Assembly: GCA_944389125.1 (NCBI GenBank)
Contig: CALXLF010000001.1
Span: 62,001-126,000, forward strand
Source of the DNA: an uncultured Clostridia bacterium
GTDB lineage: Bacteria; Bacillota; Clostridia; TANB77; CAG-508
Length of the DNA stretch: 64,000 nt
Direction of reading: 5' to 3'
Both the position numbers and the translations under genes were made by a program. Below, one piece after another: positions 1-8,272 of this stretch. The notes below the pieces were generated by a model. That model made no database searches and had not been told where the DNA came from. It saw only the letters and a list, made by a program, of their open reading frames with translations. Every line of letters starts with the position of its first letter. Position 1 is the stretch's first letter.

Positions 1-138
1 ATTAAATATAAAAACAGTAATATTTAAATTAAATACTTTTTATCCATCATGCAAAAAGGAACACTTAAAAAAAAGCATGTTTATCAAAATTTTCCAAAGT
101 GTCCATAAAAGCTTGAATTTCTTTTCCTTGTTAATCCG

Positions 139-167
139 TTGGCAAAAAAATCAATATATGCTATAAT
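139..167 (+). promoter_or_regulatory. sigma-A promoter of apt
   Basis: TTGGCA at 139-144 and TATAAT at 162-167 are separated by 17 bases, a near-consensus vegetative promoter about 40 bases upstream of the apt start. The 1-138 stretch before it is AT-rich and holds no gene I can support. Confidence 0.7.
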
Positions 168-209
168 TATTTTGCTATTTATAAATAAAAGTTATTATTG
201 GAGGTTATT

Positions 210-746
210 ATGAAAATTTTAAGAAATGTATTAAAAAATGAATTAAATATAAGAACTCAAGCAAATTATCCTAAAGAAGGTGTTGAGTTTATTGATGTTA
301 TGCCTTTATTTATTCAAAAAGATGTTTTTAAAGAAATAGTTCAAAATTTCAAAAAAGAAATTTCTGATAAAAATGTAGATTATATAGTTGGTCCTGAAGC
401 AAGAGGATTAATACTAGGAGCAGCTATTGCAAATGAGATGAATCTTGGTTTTATTCCTGCCAGAAAAGCGGGTAAACTTCCTCCAATTACAGTTGAAACT
501 CAAGTTGCTTATGAAAAAGAATATGGTAAAGATGTTTTAGAACTTCCAAGATTAGTTAGTGATCAGTATTCTGAAAAAAACTTTTATATAGTTGATGATA
601 TTTACGCAACTGGAAATACTTTAAATGCTATTAAACAAGCTATTAAAGATTGTGGTGGAAATGTTGTTGGTGAAGGCGTTATTATGAATATTAAAGAATT
701 AAACAATTCTGATATTTTCTCTTTAATTGATATAAATGAAAATTAA
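210..746 (+). CDS. apt: adenine phosphoribosyltransferase
   Basis: Converts adenine and PRPP to AMP and pyrophosphate in cytosolic purine salvage. The protein is 178 aa, normal for the family. The PRPP-binding signature VDDIYATGNT sits near residues 128-137, and the N-terminal part carries the flood-loop and substrate region typical of bacterial Apt (PKEGVEFIDV near the start). The ATG at 210 is preferred to an earlier in-frame start at 198 because GGAGG lies a few bases before 210. It has a strong promoter of its own and the U32 gene follows after 21 bases, so the two are probably cotranscribed. A related xanthine phosphoribosyltransferase is possible, but the sequence order fits Apt better. 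Confidence 0.85.
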   Translation: MKILRNVLKNELNIRTQANYPKEGVEFIDVMPLFIQKDVFKEIVQNFKKEISDKNVDYIVGPEARGLILGAAIANEMNLGFIPARKAGKLPPITVETQVAYEKEYGKDVLELPRLVSDQYSEKNFYIVDDIYATGNTLNAIKQAIKDCGGNVVGEGVIMNIKELNNSDIFSLIDINEN

Positions 747-767
747 TTTTAAATGGAGGTTATAAAA

Positions 768-3148
768 ATGGCCGAACTTCTATCTCCTGTCCGGAGATTT
801 TGAATGTTTAAAAGCTGCTGTTCAAAATGGTTGTGATGCAGTATATTTAGGAGCATCAAATTTTAGTGCTAGAGCTAAAGCTACCAATTTTGATTTAGAT
901 GATCTAAAAGAAGCAATTAAATATGCAAAATTAAGAAACGTCAAAGTTCATTTAGCTTTAAATACTTTAATTAAAAATAGTGAATTAGAAGATGCTACTA
1001 AACTAGCTGTAACTGCCTATAATCTTGGAGTTGATGCAATAATTATTCAAGATTTAGGACTAGCAAGTTATTTAAAACAAAACTACCCTGAAATTACTTT
1101 ACATGCTAGTACCCAAATGACAGTACATAATTTAGATGGCGTAAAACAACTTGAAAATCTTGGATTTTCTAGAGTAGTATTATCTAGAGAACTTTCTTTT
1201 AATGAAATAAAATATATCAAAGAAAATTCTTCTATAGAACTTGAAGTATTTATTCATGGTGCTCTTTGTATATCATATTCTGGTCAATGTTTACTTTCTA
1301 GTATGATTGGTGGCCGTTCTCGGAAATCGTGGGAATTGTGCTCAGCCTTGTAGACTTCCTTATGAACTTTATGAAAATGAAAATCTATTAAATAACGGAT
1401 ATCTACTTAGTCCTAGAGATAACTTTGGAATAAATTTTCTACCAGAATTAATAAAACTTGGAATTGACTCTTTCAAAATTGAAGGCAGAATGAAAACTCC
1501 TGAATATGTTGGAATAGTCACTAAATTTTATAGAAAATATATAGATTTAATACTAGAAAATAAAAACAAAGATATTAATTATATAAAAAATTTAATTAAT
1601 CATAATTTAGATATAAAAAATCCAGATACTCTTTTAACTGATAAAGAAGAAATAACTCAAGTTTTTAATCGTGGAGGATTTTCATCAGGGCATTTAAATT
1701 CAGAGCCAAATCATGACTTAATATTTAAAGAAAAGCCAAATAATATGGGAATTTATATTGGCAAAATAATTAGTATAAATCCTAATAAAGGTCGTATTAA
1801 ATTAAAATTAGAAGATACTTTATCAATTGGAGATAGAATTTCTATAAATGATGAAAACTACACTGTATCTGAATTAATGATTGGAAATGAAAATTATCAG
1901 TCTTTAGAAAAAGGAAATACTGTTACAATTGGAAGAATGAAAGGAAAAATATTTAATGGTACAAAAATTTATAGAATATCTTCTGCCAAATTAAATAAAA
2001 GCATTTCTCCTACTTTTTCTGAAGAAAAAGAATTTAAAAAAATTCCTTTAAATGGAGAATTACTTATTAAAAAAAATACTCCTATTACTTTAAAAGTTTG
2101 GTCTGATATTGGATTTTATAAAAATATCCAATTTACTGCTACATCTGAAATAGCTCCTCAACTAGCTTTAAATCGACCAATTTCTAAAGAAAAAGTATGT
2201 GAGCAAATAACAAAAACAGGTAATACTTGTTTTGAATTTGAAAATTTAGATATTAATATGTCAAATAATTTATTTTTACCAATTAAAGCACTTAATGATA
2301 TAAGAAGAATTGCACTTGAAGGATTAGAAAATTCTGTTATTAATAAATTTACACATAATCTAAAAATTAAAAATATAGATATTTTAAAACAAGAAGCAAA
2401 TACTAATAAAAATAATACTAATATCTCTCTACTTTTAAATATTTATAATCCTGAATTTAAATATGAAGTATTAAAAAATATTGACAAATTATATATACCT
2501 CTAGCATACTTTATAACTCCTAGATTTAAAGAGGCCTTAAAAGATACAACATTAAAATTTAATACATATATATACATGCCAAATATTTTAAAAGACAATA
2601 AAATAAATTCTATAAATTTTGAAAATTTAGTAAAAGAATTTAATATAAAAGGTTTTGTTATTTCACATATCTCTCAAATAGAAAGATTACAAAAATTCAA
2701 TTTAGAATTGATCGGAAATTATACTTTAAATATATATAATAATTTTTCTATAGATTTTTTAAAAGATTTAAAACTAAATTGTTATACACCTTCAGTAGAG
2801 TTAGATAAAGAAGATTTAAATGAGATTTTGAGTAATTCTACATTAAAATCAGAAATTATAATTTATGGAAAAATTCCAGTAATGACTAATAATTATTGTT
2901 TTTTAGGAAATTCAAATAAATGTTATAAAAATTGCAAAAGAAAATGTGAATCAAACAATATATTTTACTTAAAAGATAGATTTAATTGTAAATTTAGAAT
3001 TTTACCATCTCCAACTTATGGAACAACAACAATTTTTAATAGTAAACCATTAAATCTTACTAGGAAAAATTTAAATTCAAATTCTTTTAGAATAGATATC
3101 CTAGATGAAAATTTAGAAGAAATACAAAATATAATAAAAAATATTTAA
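768..3148 (+). CDS. U32 family peptidase, needs two +1 frameshifts
   Basis: U32 proteins are radical-SAM-independent, iron-sulfur-associated enzymes; the RlhA/YdcP branch hydroxylates 23S rRNA, others are called collagenase-like proteases. The combined product is 792 aa. It starts MAELLSPV, then meets CGG at 792; skipping the C gives the family N-terminus LLSPVGDFE. A second CGG at 1321 interrupts the conserved GGRSGNRGNCAQPCR region and is again repaired by skipping C, with Gly9 and Gly185 restored. Several cysteines (GNCAQPCR and a C-rich cluster near residue 720) could bind a cluster. The C-terminal half resembles the long clostridial form with an extra domain. RBS GGAGG precedes the ATG. 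Without frameshifting only 11 codons would be translated. Specific substrate unknown. Confidence 0.8.
792..794 (+). other. CGG +1 frameshift site 1 (U32 gene)
   Basis: Zero-frame reading is GTC CGG AGA TTT TGA. Skipping C792 gives GTC GGA GAT TTT GAA, matching the conserved U32 N-terminus (SPVGDFE). The preceding codon is Val GTC. Confidence 0.85.
1321..1323 (+). other. CGG +1 frameshift site 2 (U32 gene)
   Basis: Zero frame is CGT TCT CGG AAA TCG; skipping C1321 gives CGT TCT GGA AAT CGT GGG, the conserved RSGNRGNCAQPCR segment. The preceding codon is Ser TCT. Confidence 0.88.
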
Positions 3149-3157
3149 TATAAAAAA

Positions 3158-3188
3158 ACGCTATCAAATTATTGATAGTGTTTTTTTA
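3158..3188. terminator. bidirectional terminator
   Basis: A 10-bp stem (ACGCTATCAA with TTGATAGTGT) is flanked by A and T runs on both sides, between the convergent U32 gene and the RG-rich gene. The last bases overlap the stop codon of the minus-strand gene. Confidence 0.8.
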
Positions 3189-3515
3189 GCGGCTTCTGCC
3201 TCTACCTCTTCCTCTACCGCCACGGCTTAAATCTAAAATTTTATCTCTTTCTCTTTGTTCACGTTCTTCTCTTTCCTCTTTTTCTAATTCTTTCTTGTTT
3301 ATCTTAAAATTATTATCAAACCTTCCACGAGTTCCAATTCTAGTAGCTCTAACTAAAATATTAGAATTTTTATAAAATTCTTTTGTAACTACAACACGTG
3401 AATAAGCATATTTATTTTTTAATTTTTTTACATATAAATCAGCAACTTTTTCCATTTCATATCTATCTTTATAATCAGATAACATAAAAATTTTTCTTTC
3501 TAATTCTTGTTCCAT
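3186..3515 (-). CDS. small basic protein with Arg-Gly tail
   Basis: I do not recognise the family. The 109-aa product is highly charged: residues 1-65 look like a small globular alpha/beta segment, residues 70-92 are a Glu/Arg/Lys-rich helix, and the C-terminus is an RG/RGG-type repeat (GGRGRGRGRSR). RG-rich tails often bind RNA, so a nucleic-acid-binding role is a guess only. It uses CGT and CGC for arginine but no in-frame CGG. A gap of 24 bases separates it from the upstream YihY gene, so it is probably the last gene of that operon, ending at the shared bidirectional terminator. Confidence 0.65.
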   Translation of the reverse strand: MEQELERKIFMLSDYKDRYEMEKVADLYVKKLKNKYAYSRVVVTKEFYKNSNILVRATRIGTRGRFDNNFKINKKELEKEEREEREQRERDKILDLSRGGRGRGRGRSR

Positions 3516-3539
3516 ATATACTCCTTCTCATATAATCAA

Positions 3540-4392
3540 TTATATTTTTTCTTTTTTTCTAATACTCAAAAATTTATTAATCTCTGCTCCAAGAAAAATT
3601 ATATAAAAAACAAAATATACCCAAATCATAATGGTAAATAAAGCAGTTAAACTTCCATAAGTAACTGAATAACTAAATACATTTATAAATGAAGCTAAAA
3701 ACGATATTATATTTATTGACACTGATGCAAACAAAGCTCCCCAAATTTGACTTTTTATTTTAATTTTGTGACCAGGTATAAATTTATATAATAGTAAAAA
3801 TAAAACAAAGACAACAAATATAAGAGCTAATCTTGCTATAATTTCTGAAATAACATTATAATTTTCCATCATACCAAATCTATTTTGCAAAGTCTCTATA
3901 ATACTTCTTCCAAAAACCATTCCAACTAATCCGTATAATCATTACTATAATAAAAACTAAAGTTTTTATCAACGAAATAAATCTTAAATATATAAATGAT
4001 CTTTTACGGCTATCACTAAAATTATAAACTTTATGTAGTCCTTTTATTAATGCATATAATCCTTTAGCTGAAGCATATAAAGTAAATATAAGAGAAATTG
4101 AAATTGTTCCAATTGATTTTGAATATATTTCTTTAACAATTCCTAAAACAAAACTATTCATATTATCAGGAACTAATTCTGAAATTATATTAAATAATTG
4201 GTCTGCAGTAATACTAGTATACTGAAGTAATGTTAAAAATAATATTACAAATGGTACAAAAGATAACATTATATAATATGCACATTGTGCTGAAGATTCG
4301 CTTATATGATCTTCTTCTAAATTTTTTAAAATTTTTTTAATATTTTCCCAGAGATTTTCCCAAAAAATTGATAATTTATCTTTAATATTCAT
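3540..4392 (-). CDS. YihY/BrkB family membrane protein, one +1 frameshift
   Basis: Polytopic inner-membrane protein of the YihY/BrkB (formerly RNase BN-like) family, function unsettled. The joined product is 283 aa, usual for the family, with about six hydrophobic segments. The N-terminal half holds SAQCAYYIMLSFVPF and ASAKGLYALIKG; the C-terminal half holds GALFASVSIN and the FTIMIWVYFVFYIIFLGAE helix. Between them the frame breaks at CGG (3931-3933): skipping the C gives VMIIGLVGMVFGRS, with Gly154. The chosen ATG at 4392 gives MNIKDKLSIFW and follows an AGAGGG-like RBS; an earlier in-frame ATG at 4431 is possible. Without the shift both halves would be incomplete. Confidence 0.8.
3931..3933 (-). 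other. CGG +1 frameshift site 3 (YihY)
   Basis: On the minus strand ATT ATA CGG ATT AGT becomes ATT ATA GGA TTA GTT GGA when C3933 is skipped, joining the two YihY halves inside a membrane helix. The preceding codon is Ile ATA. Confidence 0.82.
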
Positions 4393-4481
4393 GAAAATGC
4401 CCTCTTTATAATTATAGGAGAATATTATCATAAAAATACATTAAATTCAATAAAAAAAATTTTTAAAATTTTTTAGAAAAA

Positions 4482-4524
4482 TTAGCACTCAACTATTGAC
4501 ATTGCTAAAAAATGGTAGTATAAT
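4482..4524 (+). promoter_or_regulatory. CIRCE-like operator overlapping hsp20 promoter
   Basis: TTAGCACTC (4482-4490), a 9-base spacer and CATTGCTAA (4500-4508) match the HrcA operator CIRCE (TTAGCACTC-N9-GAGTGCTAA) perfectly in the left arm and in six of nine bases on the right, plus one further A. It overlaps a consensus promoter: TTGACA 4496-4501, 17-base spacer, TATAAT 4519-4524. HrcA repression of hsp20 is inferred. Confidence 0.8.
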
Positions 4525-4642
4525 ATCTTACGTAAAGGGAAAAGATATATCCCAAGTAAATAAAAAGTGCTTAAGCTATATTAAGAAAATCTAAAAGTTC
4601 TTAGTATAAAAGCTATCAACACTAAAGAAAGGAATGGTTTTT

Positions 4643-5065
4643 ATGATGATGATACCAAGAAAAAGAGATTATGATTTATGGGATGAAATGTTTAAGGACC
4701 CATTTTTTACAGGTGAAAGTAACAAAATTATGAAAACAGATATTAAAGAGAAAAAAGACAAATATGTAATTGAAATGGATTTACCAGGATATGAAAAAGA
4801 CAATATCAAAATTGAAATTGAAGATGGATATTTAAGTATTCATGCAACAGCTGATTCTTCTAAAGATGAAAAAGAAGATGATGGTGAATTTGTAAGAAAA
4901 GAAAGATATTTTGGAGAATGTTCAAGAAGCTTCTATATTGGAGATGACGTTACTGAAGAAGACATTAAAGCTTCATTTAAGAATGGTACATTAAGAATTG
5001 AAGTTCCTAAAAAAGAAGCTAAAAAAGAAATCCCAGAAAAGAAATATATTGCAATTGAAGACTAA
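4643..5065 (+). CDS. Hsp20/alpha-crystallin small heat-shock protein
   Basis: ATP-independent holdase that binds unfolding proteins in the cytoplasm. The 140-aa product has a short N-terminal arm, an alpha-crystallin domain from about residue 29 to 120 (VIEMDLPGYEKDNIKIEIED, then FKNGTLRIEVPK) and a short tail with a possible IxI-like end. The start at 4643 (MMMIPRKRDYD) is chosen because the AAAGGA element lies about 8 bases upstream; an ATG at 4634 lies on the RBS itself. The CIRCE-like operator and a strong promoter precede it after a leader of about 110 bases, and a strong terminator follows, so it is a single-gene heat-shock unit. Confidence 0.9.
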   Translation: MMMIPRKRDYDLWDEMFKDPFFTGESNKIMKTDIKEKKDKYVIEMDLPGYEKDNIKIEIEDGYLSIHATADSSKDEKEDDGEFVRKERYFGECSRSFYIGDDVTEEDIKASFKNGTLRIEVPKKEAKKEIPEKKYIAIED

Positions 5066-5071
5066 CAGAAA

Positions 5072-5107
5072 TATCCCCTCTATCCCAGATAGAGGGGATA
5101 ATTTTTT
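5072..5107 (+). terminator. hsp20 terminator
   Basis: A 13-bp GC-rich stem (TATCCCCTCTATC paired with GATAGAGGGGATA) with a 3-base loop is followed by ATTTTTT, just after the hsp20 stop. Confidence 0.9.
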
Positions 5108-5112
5108 ATATA

Positions 5113-5156
5113 AAAAAAGACATGATTTTGATTTAATTTCAATATCATGTCTTTTT
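5113..5156 (-). terminator. terminator of the anchored acidic protein gene
   Basis: AAAAAGACATGAT pairs with ATCATGTCTTTTT across a 17-base loop; on the minus strand it lies directly after the 5163 stop and ends in a T run. Confidence 0.75.
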
Positions 5157-5162
5157 ATTTTA

Positions 5163-5930
5163 TTAAACTTCTTTTAAAGTTACCCCAAATGATTCTTCAA
5201 TTGCTTCAATTAATTGGTCAACATTGTCTGAATCTGGATCTATATTATGTACTTCATATAATGAATCAAATCCCTCTTCAGTAACATACATTTCAAGTAC
5301 TCCATCTTCCATATACATATCAATATAATTTTCCATATCTTCATCAAAAATAAGCATTTGTTCCATCATATCTTCAAAATAAGGAAGCCACTCATCTTCA
5401 AAATCTTGGTATGTATCATATTCATAACCATCTGCAGCAAGTTCATCACCATATTCATCATACATTACTTTTAAACATTTTCCTAAATCAATATGGAAAA
5501 CTAATTCAACAGCTTTATTGTCTACTGCAAAAAGATTTATTTCTAATTCAATAGAATTATATAAATCATAGTATTCATCTGATGAATCAATTCCACTCAT
5601 ATCTGCTGATGTAACAGAACCATAATATTGAACTGCTTCTGGTTTTTGAGCTTCTTTAGATAAACGAGAAGGATCTACTAATGTTGTAACTTTATTAACT
5701 TCTTTATCTACCTCATCTTTTACTTTATCATCATTACTATCTGATTTTTCGGAATCATCATCTTCAGATGAAATCCATCCTAATTCTTCAAAAGGTGCTA
5801 AATAATCTTCTCCTGTAACTACCATTCTTACAGCTAAAACTGTTGCTCCTCCAGCTACTACACCAACAATTACTATTAAAATTACAACTATCGCTGCAAT
5901 TCCAGCTGAATTTTTTAATAATTTGTTCAT
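5163..5930 (-). CDS. membrane-anchored acidic extracytoplasmic protein
   Basis: Not recognised. The 255-aa product has a short basic N-terminus, one long hydrophobic helix (residues 11-38, IAAIVVILIVIVGVVAGG) and then an outward-facing, strongly acidic domain. Residues 55-75 are an Asp/Ser/Glu linker, and residues 95-250 contain many Asp, Glu and Tyr residues with predicted mixed alpha/beta structure. There is no lipobox cysteine, so it is an N-anchored rather than lipid-anchored protein. It has its own terminator and a separate upstream region of about 100 bases, so it is probably monocistronic. The acidity suggests cation or cell-wall contact, but that is inference. Confidence 0.7.
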   Translation of the reverse strand: MNKLLKNSAGIAAIVVILIVIVGVVAGGATVLAVRMVVTGEDYLAPFEELGWISSEDDDSEKSDSNDDKVKDEVDKEVNKVTTLVDPSRLSKEAQKPEAVQYYGSVTSADMSGIDSSDEYYDLYNSIELEINLFAVDNKAVELVFHIDLGKCLKVMYDEYGDELAADGYEYDTYQDFEDEWLPYFEDMMEQMLIFDEDMENYIDMYMEDGVLEMYVTEEGFDSLYEVHNIDPDSDNVDQLIEAIEESFGVTLKEV

Positions 5931-6027
5931 ATACTAATCCCCTTTTCTTAAATTTTTTCGACCAAATCTAGTATAACATTTAATATTTATTTATTCAATA
6001 GATTTCATAATAAATTTAAAACTAATA

Positions 6028-6050
6028 AAGACATGTTGCACACATGCCTT
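6028..6050 (-). terminator. terminator of the carboxypeptidase gene
   Basis: Short stem GACATGT / ACATGCC with a small loop, just downstream of the 6057 stop on the minus strand, followed by TTTATTAG. The T run is weak. Confidence 0.55.
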
Positions 6051-6056
6051 TTTTAT

Positions 6057-7289
6057 CTATTCTCTTAAAAGATTAGTCCATAAATTAGAAACATACTCAA
6101 ACATATTTAATGAATTCATTTTTTTCACTTCTTCCTCAGCAATTAAATTGCTACTTCCTATAAGTTCATCATTCAAGTAAAAATTTACCTTTCCTAAAAT
6201 ATCTCCTTTATTTATTGGAGCTGATATATTTTCATCTATAATAATTTCATTTTTAATTCCGTCTGAACTTCCTTTTTTTAATACTGTACCACTGTCACCT
6301 TCATAAACTAAATTTACATTATCCATAACCCCTTTTTGAACTGGTATATTTTGAACTATTTCATCTTTAGTTGAAGTATTTATAAATTCATAATTTGAAA
6401 ATCCATAATCTAAAAGAGTTTTTGCATTATTTACTCTTTCCTTAGAAGATGGAGCTCTCATTACTACAGCTATTAATGAAAGTCCATCTCTTGTCGCACT
6501 AGCTGATAAATTATATAAAGCTAAACTTGTAGAACCTGTTTTTAAACCTGTTGCTCCTTCATAAGTTCTAATTAGCTTATTTGTATTTACTAATTCTGAT
6601 TCTCCATTTCTTAATGTATCCATCCATATTGTTGTATAATTTGTTATCTCAGGATATTTATTTAATAATTCTCTAGACATTAGAGCTATATCATAACTAG
6701 ATGTTACATGACCATCTTCATCTATTCCATGACAGTTTTTAAAAACTGTATCATTCATTCCAAGTTCTTTTGCTTTATCATTCATCTTTTGAACAAAAGC
6801 CTCTTCCGTTCCTGAAATATATTCTGCCATAGCTACTGAACAGTCATTTGCAGACACAACACAAATTGCTTTTAGCATTTCATCTACAGTTAAACTCTCT
6901 CCTACTTCTAACCAAATTTGAGATCCACCCATAGAAGCTGCATTTTCTGAACATGAAACTTCAGTATCATAAGTAATCTGACCACTATGAATTGCCTCCA
7001 TAATAAGTAAGATTGTCATAATTTTTGTAACCGAAGCAGGTCTTAATTGTTTATGAGCATCTTTTTCATATAACACTGTTCCTGTTGTTTGCTCTATTAA
7101 AATTGCACTTTCACATGAAAGATCTAAAAAATCACCGCTATTTTCTTCTGCTGATGTTTCCACTGTTCCTTCACTCCAAACATATTCTGAATCTCCTACA
7201 TAATATGCATAACTATATAAATTTTGGAGAATAAAACTAATACTTAAAAATATTATCAAAATAATAATTAAATTCTTTTTATATTTCAT
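6057..7289 (-). CDS. D-alanyl-D-alanine carboxypeptidase (PBP5 type)
   Basis: Low-molecular-weight penicillin-binding protein that removes the terminal D-Ala from peptidoglycan pentapeptides outside the membrane. The 410-aa product has an N-terminal signal/anchor helix (residues 5-28) and the three active-site motifs of peptidase S11: SVTK (near residue 88), SAN in VVSANDC, and KTG in GLKTGST. A C-terminal PBP5-like beta domain follows (QNIPVQKGVMDNVNLVYEGD). The start MKYKKN is preferred because GGAGGAG lies just upstream, although an in-frame ATG exists 11 codons earlier. Family resemblance is to DacB/DacF/DacA of Firmicutes; the exact paralogue cannot be told. Confidence 0.9.
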   Translation of the reverse strand: MKYKKNLIIILIIFLSISFILQNLYSYAYYVGDSEYVWSEGTVETSAEENSGDFLDLSCESAILIEQTTGTVLYEKDAHKQLRPASVTKIMTILLIMEAIHSGQITYDTEVSCSENAASMGGSQIWLEVGESLTVDEMLKAICVVSANDCSVAMAEYISGTEEAFVQKMNDKAKELGMNDTVFKNCHGIDEDGHVTSSYDIALMSRELLNKYPEITNYTTIWMDTLRNGESELVNTNKLIRTYEGATGLKTGSTSLALYNLSASATRDGLSLIAVVMRAPSSKERVNNAKTLLDYGFSNYEFINTSTKDEIVQNIPVQKGVMDNVNLVYEGDSGTVLKKGSSDGIKNEIIIDENISAPINKGDILGKVNFYLNDELIGSSNLIAEEEVKKMNSLNMFEYVSNLWTNLLRE

Positions 7290-7437
7290 AAAACTCCTCC
7301 CTAAAGCCATATACTTTTCCATTACTTTGTAAAATTATATTTGTATCAAATTCAAATTATTCCTTTATTTATAAACATTTAATATTAATAATAAAATATC
7401 TCAAATATACACATAAATAAAAAAGTATCATAAAATA

Positions 7438-7456
7438 TATTGTTAACATAACAATA
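7438..7456 (+). promoter_or_regulatory. inverted-repeat operator before the ZIP gene
   Basis: TATTGTTA-ACA-TAACAATA is a perfect 8-bp inverted repeat with a 3-base centre about 27 bases before the ZIP start. A TAAAAT -10-like element follows at about 7465, so the repeat would cover the -35 region. A metal-sensing repressor is a plausible ligand, but the sequence alone does not say which. Confidence 0.5.
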
Positions 7457-7482
7457 ATTTATGATAAAATAAGGAGTTTAAT

Positions 7483-8240
7483 ATGGAAATTATAAAAAGT
7501 ATTTTAGGAATACTTATACCATTTTTGGGAACTGTATCAGGTTCTGCTGTTGTTTTTGCTTTTAAAAGCAATGTTAGTCATAAAGCTCAAAATATCTTTT
7601 TAGCTTTTTCTTCTGGTGTTATGATTGCTGCTTCTATATGGTCACTCATAATTCCTGCAATAGAAATGTACTCTGGAAAATTTGGGTGGTTTCCAGTGAG
7701 TATTGGTATTTTAATTGGTGCAATATTCTTAGCTTTTACAGATTTTTATTCAAAAAAGAAAAATAAAGCTTTTAAAAATAAAACAGAAAAACTTTCTTTT
7801 GCTTTAACACTCCATAATATTCCTGAAGGTATGGCTGTTGGAGTAGTTTTTGCATCTGCTTTAAATGGAAATTTTGGAATGGAATTCATATCAGCAATGA
7901 TGTTTACAATAGGAATTGCTATTCAAAATATTCCTGAAGGTATGGCAATATCCCTTCCATATAAAACAGAAGGACTTTCAAATACAAAATCTTTTTTATT
8001 AGGCGCTCTTTCACGGAATCGTAGAACCTATAGCAGCAATATTAACACTCTTAATTAGTAATATTGTAAATTCTATATTACCAATTTTGCTTTCTTTTGC
8101 AGCTCGGAAGTATGTTATATGTAGTTATAGATGAATTAATTCCTTCTTCACATAAAAATGAAAAAATTTCAAAATATGCAACTTTTTCTGTAATTATAGG
8201 ATTTATCATAATGATGACTTTAGATGTGGTTCTATCTTAA
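7483..8240 (+). CDS. ZIP family metal transporter, two +1 frameshifts
   Basis: ZIP proteins import Zn2+ or related divalent metals across the membrane. The joined product is 251 aa with about eight membrane segments. Helix 4 and helix 5 motifs are present: HNIPEGMAVG (near residue 108) and QNIPEGMAIS (near residue 150), which carry the metal-binding His, Asn, Pro and Glu. The frame breaks at CGG 8014 and again at CGG 8105. Skipping each C gives LLGALSGIVEPIAAIL and SFAAGSMLYVVIDELIP, both standard ZIP sequence, with Gly178 and Gly208. The second part ends at TAA 8238-8240. Without shifting, helices 6-8 are lost. RBS AAGGAG precedes the ATG. Confidence 0.85.
8014..8016 (+). other. CGG +1 frameshift site 4 (ZIP, first)
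   Basis: CTT TCA CGG AAT CGT AGA becomes CTT TCA GGA ATC GTA GAA CCT on skipping C8014, giving the conserved SGIVEPIAA of ZIP helix 5-6. Confidence 0.87.
8105..8107 (+). other. CGG +1 frameshift site 5 (ZIP, second)
   Basis: In the frame set by the first shift, GCA GCT CGG AAG TAT becomes GCA GCT GGA AGT ATG TTA TAT on skipping C8105, giving AAGSMLYVVIDELIP, a hallmark ZIP C-terminal segment. Confidence 0.87.
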
Positions 8241-8242
8241 AA

Positions 8243-8265
8243 AACTCTCCTATTAAAGGAGAGTT
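8243..8265. terminator. bidirectional terminator
   Basis: AACTCTCC / GGAGAGTT stem with a 7-base loop, A run before and T run after, between the convergent ZIP and prepilin-like genes. Confidence 0.8.
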
Positions 8266-8272
8266 TAAATTT

